Part shown: positions 55,642-64,000 of the stretch, piece after piece | Layout: each line of letters begins with the position of its first letter | How positions within the stretch are numbered: the stretch's first letter is position 1 | Source: Spongilla lacustris | Lineage: Eukaryota; Porifera; Demospongiae; Spongillida; Spongillidae | DNA length: 64,000 bases | Assembly (NCBI GenBank): GCA_949361645.1 | Contig: OX442431.1 | Coordinates: forward strand, 6,539,160 to 6,603,159 | Direction of reading: 5' to 3' | Notes under the pieces: generated by a model | Told to the model about the DNA's origin: nothing | Database searches by the model: none | What the model saw: the letters and a program-made list of their open reading frames with translations, nothing else | Made by a program: the position numbers and the translations under genes

Positions 55642-56073
55642 CTGGCTTGTATGCTGTTGTCTGCTATCCTGTTCCAGTCACCTGAGCTGTTGCATCTATG
55701 CTGGTAAGTGCACCTTACTTAGGTACCTTAAATTTTTTTTTTTTTTACACATTTAAACATTCAGTTTAACTGACACTGGAATCTGCCTAGACACTTTAAG
55801 TTTGACTGCATGATTTGAAGCATCAAAAATAGTTTTAAACCCTACATTTTATTTATATGAATTGAGAAAGGTGCATTAATAGACGGTTACAATTTGCAAA
55901 CACATGTACCCATTTTTATTAACATGGAATATAACAAATTTTTTACATGATGTTTTTAAAAGCAGTTACAAGTATGCATGACTTACCTTGTGTTTTTTTT
56001 TTTTTACAGTGCTGCTCATGAGCTCATTGTCATCATTGAGGAGGCACCATCTGTTGAGAACCCTAGTGACTAA
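55642..56073 (+). CDS. Last two exons of the unidentified module gene
   Basis: Exon 55642-55703 (acceptor TTGTTTTTCAG, donor TG|GTAAGT) encodes LACMLLSAILFQSPELLHLC. Exon 56010-56073 (acceptor after a T13 run) continues in frame as C, AAHELIVIIEEAPSVENPSD, stop. The junction phase (2) is consistent. The tripled exon at 27851-28279 is homologous to the second exon, which links the 27-31 kb exons with this one as members of the same unknown gene family. The hydrophobic helix followed by an acidic tail gives no functional assignment. Confidence 0.5.
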
Positions 56074-56104
56074 AGTTGATGGGATGTGGAATTGGATATA
56101 CTTA

Positions 56105-57985
56105 GTGACCAAGTCATCTATCAAGCAATATGTATCATCATGTGATATAATATGTGGTATAATATGTTCTGTCCTGTGGTATATAATATGTACAGTCCTG
56201 TGGTATAATATGTTCCGTCCTGTGCTATAATATGTTCTGTCCTGTGGTATAATATGCTCTGTTTTGTGGTATATGTGGTATAATATTATGTTCTGGCCTG
56301 TGGTATAATATGTGGTATAGTAGATCTATGTTCTATCCTGTGGTATAATATGTGCTATACATGTAGTATGTTCTGTCCTGTGGTATAATATGTGGTGTAA
56401 TATTATGTTCTGTCCTGTGGTATAATATGTGGTGTAATATTATGTTCTGTCCTGTGGTATAATATGTGGTGTAATATTATGTTCTGTCCTGTGGTATAAT
56501 ATGTGGTGTAATATTATGTTCTGTCCTGTGGTATAATATATGTGGTATAGTAGATCTATGTTCTGTCCTGTGGTATGATATGTGGTATAATATGCTCTGT
56601 CCTGTGGTATAATATGTGCTATAATAAGTTCTGTCCTGTGGTATAATAAGTGGTATAATATGTTCTGTCCTGTGGTATAATATGTGGTATAATATGTTCT
56701 GTCCTGTGGTATAATATATGCTATAGTATGTTCTGTCCTGTGGTATAATATTGTTCTATCCGGTGGTAATAATATGTTCTGTCCTGTGATATAATATCTG
56801 GTATAGTAGATCTATGTTCTGTCCTGTGGTATAATATGTGCTATAATAAGTTCTGTCCTGTGGTATAATAAGTGATATAATATGTTCTGTCCTGTGGTAT
56901 AATATGTGTATGTGGTATAATATGTTCTGTCCTGTGGTATGATATGTGATATAAAATGCTCTGTTCTGTGGTATAATATGTGTATGTGGTATAATATGTG
57001 CTATAAAAAGTTCTGTCCTGTGGTATAATAAGTGGTATAATATGTTCTGTCCTGTGGTATAATATGTGGTATGATATGTTCTGTCCTGTGGTATAATATG
57101 TGTACGCGGTATAATATGTTCTGTCCTGTAGTATATGTGATATAATATGTTCTGTCCTGTGGTATAATATGTAGTATAGTATGTTCTGTCCTGTGGTATA
57201 ATACATGTTCTATCCTGTGGTAATAATATGTTCTGTCCTATGGTATAATATCTGGTATAGTTATAGTAGATCTATGTTCTGTCCTGTACGCGGTATAATA
57301 TGTTCTGTCCTGTAGTATATGTGATATAATATGTTCTGTCCTGTGGTATAATATGTAGTATAGTATGTTCTGTCCTGTGGTATAATACATGTTCTATCCT
57401 GTGGTAATAATATGTTCTGTCCTATGGTATAATATCTGGTATAGTAGATCTATGTTCTGTCCTGTGCGTGGTATAATATGTGCTATAATATCTTCTGTCC
57501 TGTGTTATAATATGTGGTATAATATGCTCTGTCCTGTGGTATAGTATGTGCTATAATATGCTCTGTTCTGTGGTATAATATGTGTATGTGGTATGATATG
57601 TTCTGTCCTGTGGTATAATATGTGGTATAATATGTTCTATGGTATATCAAGTTATATGTTCTGTCCTGTGGTATTATGTATAGTCCTGTGGTATAATATG
57701 TACAGTCCTGTTGTGTAATTTGTACAGTCCTATGGTATAATATGTGGTCAGTATAATATGTACTGTCCTGTGGTATAATCTATGGTATAATATATGGTCA
57801 GTATAATATGTACTGTCCTGTGGTATAATATATACATGTACAGTCCTGTGTATAATATAATTTGTACAGTCCTGTGTATAATATAATTTGTACAGTCCTG
57901 TGTATAATATAATTTGTACAGTCCTGTGGAGCAATATGTACTGTGGTGTAATATTTACAGTCCTGTGGTATAATGTGTACAATTC
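56105..57985. repeat. Degenerate minisatellite, about 1.9 kb
   Basis: Interleaved units TGTTCTGTCCTGTGGTATAA and TATGTGGTATAATA repeat with composite periods of roughly 25-50 bp, with inserts such as GTAGATCTATG. A nearly exact longer duplication (about 180 bp) is visible between about 57110-57290 and 57290-57470. From 57660 the unit changes to TACAGTCCTGTGGTATAATA. Minus-strand Tyr/His/Ile/Thr frames are artefacts. Confidence 0.95.
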
Positions 57986-58004
57986 TGTGCCTGTGATAGC
58001 TTGT

Positions 58005-58165
58005 CTTGGTAGCTTCTCTCGATAGCTCTTCTTGATAGCTTCTCTCGATAGCTCTTCTTGATTGTTTCTCTCGATAGCTCTTCTTGATTGCTTCTCTCGA
58101 TAGCTCTTCTTTGTAGCTTCTCTCGATAGCTCTTCTTGATTGCTTATCTCAATAGCACTCTTTTT
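58005..58165. repeat. About 31-bp tandem repeat
   Basis: TAGCTCTTCTTGATTGCTTC and CTCTCGATAGCTCTTCTT recur five to six times with small changes. Confidence 0.9.
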
Positions 58166-58280
58166 AATAGCTCTTCTTGGTAGCTCTTGTTGGCTATCTG
58201 ATCGGTAAAGATATGATATTTTTATTTGCTATTTGCAGTGTTGTCATTTGATGTGTAAACTTGATTTGGTTTATTTTTAG

Positions 58281-58361
58281 ATGCACCAGGGCTTCCAACC
58301 AGAATATGGTCAACAAAGAGAATCATTAACTCAACACCTGACAGACCTCACCTTGAATTGA
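58281..58361 (+). CDS. Possible terminal exon (26 codons plus stop)
   Basis: After TTTATTTTTAG the frame reads MHQGFQPEYGQQRESLTQHL then TDLTLN and stop. The composition is coding-like and the acceptor is good. It may be an alternative 3' exon of the upstream unidentified gene, but no donor links it with certainty. It is followed by an 18-bp repeat (CATCACCACTACCTCC, 58370-58450). Confidence 0.35.
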   Translation: MHQGFQPEYGQQRESLTQHLTDLTLN

Positions 58362-59490
58362 CACTCCACATCACCACTACCTCCACATCGCCACCTACCT
58401 CCGCATCACCACTACCTCCGCATCACCACTACCTCTGCATCACCACTACCTCCAATCTGAGGGCCCTCTGATCAGTTGAGAACTCATCTTCTATCACATT
58501 GATACAGACACCACCAGGTGCAGTCTTGAGTGCTCACTAGGTCTGGTGGTGTTGAAACTTATCATGTGATGATGAGGATGGCATTCATGCTTTACAGATG
58601 CAAGATAACGTCTGCATGCTGTAGAGATTAAGTTTGTGTGCAGTATAGTCTAAGGGAGATTCAAACACCTCAAGCTTGTACTTTTTGTACCATTTCTGGG
58701 CATGTTCCTTTGTACCTGCTTCCTATTGTTTCTCTTTTGTACCTTCTTATTTCTATCTCTGGATGCATGTGTTATTTTGTAATTCTTACCTGTTTCTGGA
58801 TGTGTTCTTTTGTACCTTCTCATTCTTTCTATTTCTGGGTGTTATCTGTTATCACAATTTTGTTGTACTGTAAACTAAGTTCAAAGGGCCCAAGTGACAA
58901 TAGTCCACACATACTATCAGACGAGTACAAATCTCAATATAGGTATAGTGGAACTCAAAGGTCTGGCTAATGCCCGCACACAGAGGAGGGAGGGGGTCCT
59001 CGTGGTGAGGTGAGGGCAAACACCACAACTAATTGACATGCTCCTTCCCATGGAGGTTGTATGTGCCAGTAGCATGATATAGTGCCCTTATTAGTTATTC
59101 TTCAGTTATACAACTAAGCACCTTAAAAACCATGGGGACTACAGTCCACCACTGTAGACTGGTCTGAGCAGGAGGCAGGGTGCACCAATATGTATCCATA
59201 ACTATACAGTAACACAGTAAATCCCACCTTAGCTCTTCCCCTGGCCGAGGGAGGGGTCATCACTAAACGTTGCACAAGTACAGGTCTTTTAAAAGTAGTT
59301 AACAATGAAGTTACAACAGACGGTTCAGAGGTGACCAAGCCGAGAGCACGGCTCGTTAACAAAGAAAACTCAGTTTAAAAGATATCTGAAGAACAACAAC
59401 GGTAAAATAAAAAGAGCTGCATGCGGCATATCTTTGGGCATACTAGCTAGTATACGGCGGTACGGGCCTATACGATACTTTACTAGTCTA

Positions 59491-59539
59491 ACGTAGCCAC
59501 ACCCTCGCGCCTCTGCAAAGCGCGAGGGTGTGGCTACGT
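59491..59539. repeat. Perfect 19-bp GC-rich hairpin
   Basis: ACGTAGCCACACCCTCGCG (59491-59509) and its exact complement CGCGAGGGTGTGGCTACGT (59521-59539) surround an 11-nt loop. The arms extend a further three bases with one mismatch. Confidence 0.95.
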
Positions 59540-60265
59540 CAGATTACATGTAATACATTCCAACCACCGGCCCCCCCCCCCCCCCCTCTTATATGAAGAA
59601 TGACGTAATGCATACTGTAATCTATCTATGCAGCGTTCTGCATGTTACCGTCCTTGGATTTGCAAGCTTGCACATCGTTCTAGCCAAGCGGGTACGGGTT
59701 TATATCTCTATAACTAAATCCTCCTATTAACGAAATTTAATTACATGTGTGGTTAATTAGCATTTAATCGCGCGAATGGTGCGTGAATTGATCAAAAAAC
59801 AAAAAAAGTGAGAGCTAAACAAACTAATAATACTAATACTATTGTACAATATACACGAGTCGTTTAGACCGACATGTAGCTGGTGCATGGGTTTCGGTCA
59901 CAAATTCACAAAAGCTTTGCGTCACGAATTTAATTGCTGAGCAGTAAGAACCATAGGTCCATAGCATTGTGAAGAATGAAGAGCTTTCTCGTCGCTATCC
60001 GTGCAGGCCCTAGTAATCCGGATATCACTGTGAAGTCCATGCTAAATAATAAAAAGTGGCACGCCCCCTCCCGTACCCTCTCTCAGTTGTGAATATATTT
60101 CTAGACTCCCCCCCGAAATCCTGGATCCGCCCCTGGCCACTCCTGTGCTGCCAGCTTTTAAAACTATTGCTATATACCTGGCGGAGAAAATTAGGGGACA
60201 AGTAAATCAAAACCTTCCCTATCGAGATGGTGGGATGTATAGGATTAGTGGTGCAAAAAAGCAAG

Positions 60266-60375
60266 GAAACAAGGTATAGTATGTTACTGTGAGATTATTT
60301 AGGATCCTACAGCTACAGCAGTACGTCCTACGTTTAGGCTTCTTATCCTCACTGTAACATACTATACCTTGTTTC
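60266..60375. mobile_element. Fold-back element 164 bp upstream of the VWA5A-like start
   Basis: Arms 60266-60293 (GAAACAAGGTATAGTATGTT...) and 60348-60375 (...AACATACTATACCTTGTTTC) are complementary over 28 bp with one mismatch, with a 54-nt centre. Weaker complementarity continues outside (GTGGTGC / GCATCACC). It is MITE-like, and its closeness to the gene suggests possible influence on the promoter. Confidence 0.8.
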
Positions 60376-60538
60376 TAGCATCACCAATTCATAGTTTTGA
60401 TTTACAAACACAATGTCACGTGTAAGTGACAGTGCAGGGTATATACATGTACTTGTAAGGCTTTAGGGCGAAAGTACGTTCCAACTTCCAAACATAGTAT
60501 ATTATGTAATCGGCATAAAATAATTTGAAGGAAAAAGA

Positions 60539-62343
60539 ATGTCCTGTGTAGGTCTCTTCGTTGTAGGGAAGGACACGCAAGTGCCGCTCAAAGATGTGTC
60601 CGTCGATGCCCACATCAATGGGTTCTTGGTAGGACTAACCTCCGTGCTCAAGTACTCCAACGTGGGAGCGGATCCAATAGAAGTGGTCTTCAGGTTTCCC
60701 CTGGAAGAGTCCTTTGCTGTCGTCGCTCTCGAAGCGGTCATCGATGGGCGAAAGGTGAAAGCCATCGTACGAGAGAAGGAAGAGGCTCGTCAGATGTACA
60801 GCGATGCCATTGCCAGCGGCCACTCCGCTGCTTTAGCCGAGGAGAAGACGGCAGACATATTTAGCATCTCTCTAGGTAATCTGCCTCCTCAGAAAGATGC
60901 GGAGCTTCGCCTGAAGTTAGCGGGAGAGCTTCCGTTGGACGCGGAAGGCGGCGTGCGCTTTAGCCTTCCCGCAGTCCTCAAGCCTCGATACACGCCCCTC
61001 GGTTCCACGGATCCTTTGGCCAAGACGCAAGCAGCCGCACAACATGGATCAGCACCAGCCGTGTTCAGCTTCCATCTCGACGTAGCCAGTCGAGGAGTGT
61101 CTGACATTACCTCGCCCACTCACCAGTTGAGCAAGGAGACGAAAGGTAGTGTAATCAAGGCCTCGATTAACGAGGGGCAACCCCTAGAGAAGGATTTGGT
61201 GGTAGTTGTCACGTACAAGAGTCCCTATGAACCCAGGGCCATTGTGGAGAATGGTGAGAAGGGTTGTAGTAAAGACTCCATGATGTCTGGCCCTGTGGTG
61301 ATGTTAAATTTCTTCCCACAATTCAAGAGCACCAAAGCTGCCTGTGAGTTCATCTTTCTGGTTGACCGCAGTGGCAGCATGGATGGAGAGTTCATCAAGA
61401 GTGCTCGCGAAACACTGATCCTTTTTCTGAAGAGCATTCCTCCAGGCTGCTCCTTCAACATCATAGGGTTTGGGTCCAACTACGTTTCACTGTTCCCATC
61501 GAGTGTATCATACAACCAGGAGAACCTGGACACAGCCATCCAGCACGTTGAAGTCTTGAAGGCAGATCTAGGAGGCACAGAGCTGTTCCCACCTCTCCAG
61601 TTCATCTTTAGACAGCCTCTCCTTGAAGGTCTTCCTCGCCAGGTGTTTGTCCTGACTGATGGTTCTGTGAGCAACACAGAAGCCTGCATCCAGGAGGTGA
61701 AGAGGAATGTTAGTACAGCCAGGTATGTATAATACTTCCACTTCACACACTTGTATGTGACGAAATTTTAAATGGGTGTGTGGTCACGTGAGATACTAAT
61801 TCATGCATGCAGGTGTTTCACATTTGGGATTGGGTCAGGAGCATCCACTGCACTGGTTAAGGGACTGGCTCAGGCAGGAAATGGAACAGCTGAATTCATC
61901 CAAAGTGGAGAGCGACTACAGCCTAAGGTATGACACACTAATACTGTTGGGGAGAAATAAAGTCAGAAAACTGGAATGCCCATATATGGTTTACTCAGTG
62001 ATACAAGTTTTATATTAATGAGTGCATTCAGTAGTTCATGTAACTAATTCTTTATTTTAAAATGACAAAGAAAAATGACCAGTGTACTGGTACATGTATC
62101 AAAATGTTGGTCAATATGAATTGCAGTGTCACCCAATAATACCATGTATGGCTACTTTTGATAGTGGATATGTTCACACACACACACACACACACACACC
62201 CTTATTCTCCACTCTAAATGCAGAAGTCTTCTACTCTCTAGAAAAATGACCAGTGTACTGGTACATGTATCAAAATGTTGGTCAATATGAATTGCAGTGT
62301 CACCCAATAATACCATGTATGGCTACTTTTGATAGTGGATATG

Positions 62344-62380
<37 letters not shown>

Positions 62381-63538
62381 ATTCTCCACTCTAAATGCAG
62401 AAGTCTTCTACTCTTTATTAACTGGTACAAACTGTCATTTCAGGTCATTCGTAGCCTCAAGCAGGCCCTGCAGCCATCAGTCACTGACCTCAGAGTGGAG
62501 TTCCAGCTTCCCCATGGCTTTGAGGTTACACAGGCCCCCTCCAAACCCCCTGTGCTGTTCAGTGGGGACAAGGCTGTGGTCTATGGGATCCTAAAGGGAC
62601 CCTCTGAGCTGATGTCCCCAGTGGACTGCACTGCCTCTATCAAGGGTCGGACCCAGGACCAGCCAGTGGAGTACTCCATTCCATTTGAAGTACCTGGCAA
62701 CAGTCCCTCCTTCCCCATCCCCATCATCCACCACCTTGCAGCCAAGGCCCTGATCAAGGACTGGGAGAGGGATGGAGGGGACAAGAAGTCTCAGATAGTG
62801 AAGCTGAGCATTGAGTCCAGTGTGGTGTCCAGTCACACAGCATTTGTTGCCATAGACGAGAACGACAAGCCTATCCAGGGAGCAATGAAGATGTGGGACC
62901 TGACTGCCACAGTGATCCAACCACAAATGGTTCCTTTGTCTTCCAGTTCAAGTGCTTCGATGGTTGGGTGTGTACGTAGGAGTGCAGGACCAAGGCTCCC
63001 CTCTTCTCGTGCTGCTATGACTAGTGGGGGAGGTGGGGGTCCACCTCCCCCTCCTGGTGGTGCATACCCTAGTCTTAGTATGGCATGTCCACCTATGGCC
63101 AAAGGCGCGTCTGGTGGATCTGGTGTTTCGTGGCGGAAGGATTCATCCCAATCTCCAATCCAAGCTAAAAAGAAAGAGAAGAAATCACAGAGAGAATCGT
63201 TGGGCTCAGGTTCTGTTGGTGATGCAGACCCCTTGTCTGGCCTCATATCCCAGCAGCAAGCTGATGGCTCATGGAGGTTGGATGATGTCACTGCAAAGCT
63301 GCTCTCCAAGAGCCTTCAGGAGCTGAAGGGTGGGTGTCCCGTCACATGTGAAGGGGGAGTGTCCACCCTATGGGCCACTGTCCTGTGTGTTGTGTACCTG
63401 GAGGTGAAGCATGCATCTCAGAAGGACGAGTGGGAGCTGATAGCCATGAAGGCAGAGCAGTGGTTGGGTAGTCGGCCCCTTCCTGCCGGAGCTGACCTCA
63501 GCACATTGAAAGCTGCCGCCATGAAAGTTGTTCATTAG
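60539..63538 (+). CDS. VIT and VWA domain protein (VWA5A-like), three exons, 797 aa
   Basis: Exons 60539-61722, 61813-61927 and 62444-63538 join in phases 2 and 0 with GT-AG borders and total 798 codons. Residues about 1-130 form a VIT domain (VSVDAHINGFLVGLTSVLKY, VVFRFPLEESFAVVALEAVI, ADIFSISLGNLPPQ). Residues about 270-430 form a VWA domain with a complete metal site: D276, S278 and S280 in FLVDRSGSMD, T347 in GGTEL, and D374 in VLTDGS. Then come a beta-rich region, a G/P-rich linker (SGGGGGPPPPPGG near 680), a lysine-rich stretch (KKKEKKSQ), and a C-terminal domain with DGSWRLDD and TLWATVLCVVYLE. Order and length match human VWA5A (about 786 aa), and related VIT/VWA parts occur in PARP4 and inter-alpha-trypsin inhibitor heavy chains. 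There is no signal peptide, so it is probably cytosolic. Function in VWA5A is not well defined. Confidence 0.93.
62071..62415. repeat. 171-bp tandem duplication with AC tract in VWA5A-like intron 2
   Basis: AAAAATGACCAGTGTACTGG starts copies at 62071 and 62242. Each ends in an AC microsatellite and CCCTTATTCTCCACTCTAAA then AGAAGTCTTCTACTCT. The copies are nearly identical apart from AC-tract length, so the duplication is recent. Confidence 0.96.
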
Positions 63539-63586
63539 TTTTTGCTGATTGTGTTAGGCAAAGCATGATCAATAGCATGTTTGAAC

Positions 63587-63592
63587 ATTAAA
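63587..63592 (+). promoter_or_regulatory. ATTAAA polyadenylation signal candidate
   Basis: ATTAAA lies 49 bp after the VWA5A-like stop, the only near-canonical signal noticed in the first 100 bp downstream. Confidence 0.4.
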
Positions 63593-64000
63593 ACATAATA
63601 CCTGCGCATAGAATACCATTTATTTACAGTCTTAAGCTTGCAAGTGTACAATTCCTCTTTTTATGCAGATGCATCTGTTCTAATTAGTCTATGTACAGGG
63701 GGTATGTATTGCTCTCAAATAATTTAAGTATATATATATATTTTGCAAAGTGTTGTCGTGTAATGTCCCTGTTGTCGTGTGGGTAGATTTGTTGCTGACA
63801 TGTGTACCCCGCTGATGCTCTTGACAGCTACAGAGAGTTGGAAGCCTATCTATCTATTGATGTGCACATATACACACATGCGTAATGGATGCAGGATTTA
63901 TTGCCTGTACTATTCACACTCTGTCTCAAACAGGGGATACTGCGCATTCTCCCCCATGGGTGCCAGTATGAAGCAAGGCAGCACACCTTTGTGCTGGGTA
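63593..64000. other. Downstream non-coding sequence
   Basis: No gene or repeat beyond a short TATATATATA run near 63731. Confidence 0.5.

Larger units (their letters stand above)
58366..60538. other. Intergenic region upstream of the VWA5A-like gene
   Basis: Contains the CATCACCACTACCTCC repeat, a degenerate TTTGTACC repeat (58680-58870), the hairpin at 59491-59539, a C run at 59571-59586 and the fold-back at 60266-60375. No gene recognised. Confidence 0.5.

Noticed and set aside
58680..58970. 110-codon Phe/Leu/Tyr-rich frame suggesting a membrane protein
   Set aside because: Arises from a degenerate TTTGTACC/TTTCTGG repeat; hydrophobicity reflects T-richness.
60098..60135. CCTGGATCCGCCCCTG resembling a hAT terminal repeat (CAGGGGCGGATCCAGG)
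   Set aside because: No convincing partner end or target duplication: CAGGCCCTAGTAATCC at about 60004 is too different and the flanks do not match.

Overview
The window looks like nuclear DNA of an invertebrate animal, most likely a sponge. The evidence is spliced genes with introns from about 70 bp to a few kb, a LanC-like (LANCL) gene, a VIT/VWA (VWA5A-type) gene, a GLE1-like exon, a transposase-like zinc-finger protein of a type I associate with sponge and cnidarian genomes, several classes of DNA transposon, Ty3/gypsy remnants, and very abundant AC/GT and ACATGT-containing repeats. There are no bacterial operons, CRISPR arrays or rRNA genes. The taxon is an inference, not a direct reading.

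Layout. 1-1.6 kb is a 58-bp satellite. 1.7-4.7 kb is a minus-strand gene for an 891-residue protein with an acidic N-terminus, a transposase-like core and two C2H2 fingers. 5.2-11.9 kb holds two minus-strand PH-domain paralogues; the first lacks its third exon within the window, the second is complete (207 aa) and carries a hAT-like element in intron 2. 12-18.9 kb is gene-poor with a PIF/Harbinger-like MITE and fold-back elements. 18.9-24.0 kb is a complete eight-exon plus-strand LANCL gene (about 404 aa) whose introns hold long CA, GT and 25-bp repeats. 26.2-31.9 kb holds a short mitochondrial-type gene start and several exon-like blocks of an unidentified plus-strand gene, one with an in-frame stop.

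31-56 kb is a segmental-duplication zone. A module of plus-strand exon-like blocks plus minus-strand gypsy remnants is repeated with spacings of about 13.6 and 9.6-9.9 kb. It contains one clear GLE1-type exon, 82-bp exons present twice, blocks repeated three or four times, and a 713-bp TIR transposon whose empty site survives in two neighbouring copies. 56.1-58.2 kb is minisatellite. 60.5-63.5 kb is a complete three-exon plus-strand VWA5A-like gene (797 aa).

The intact genes (PH, LANCL, VWA5A-like) do not form an obvious pathway; they are ordinary separate eukaryotic genes. The most interesting signals are structural: complementary AC/GU tracts flanking single exons in two places, the transposon with its own empty-site controls, and the tandem module that appears to have carried a retroelement with it.
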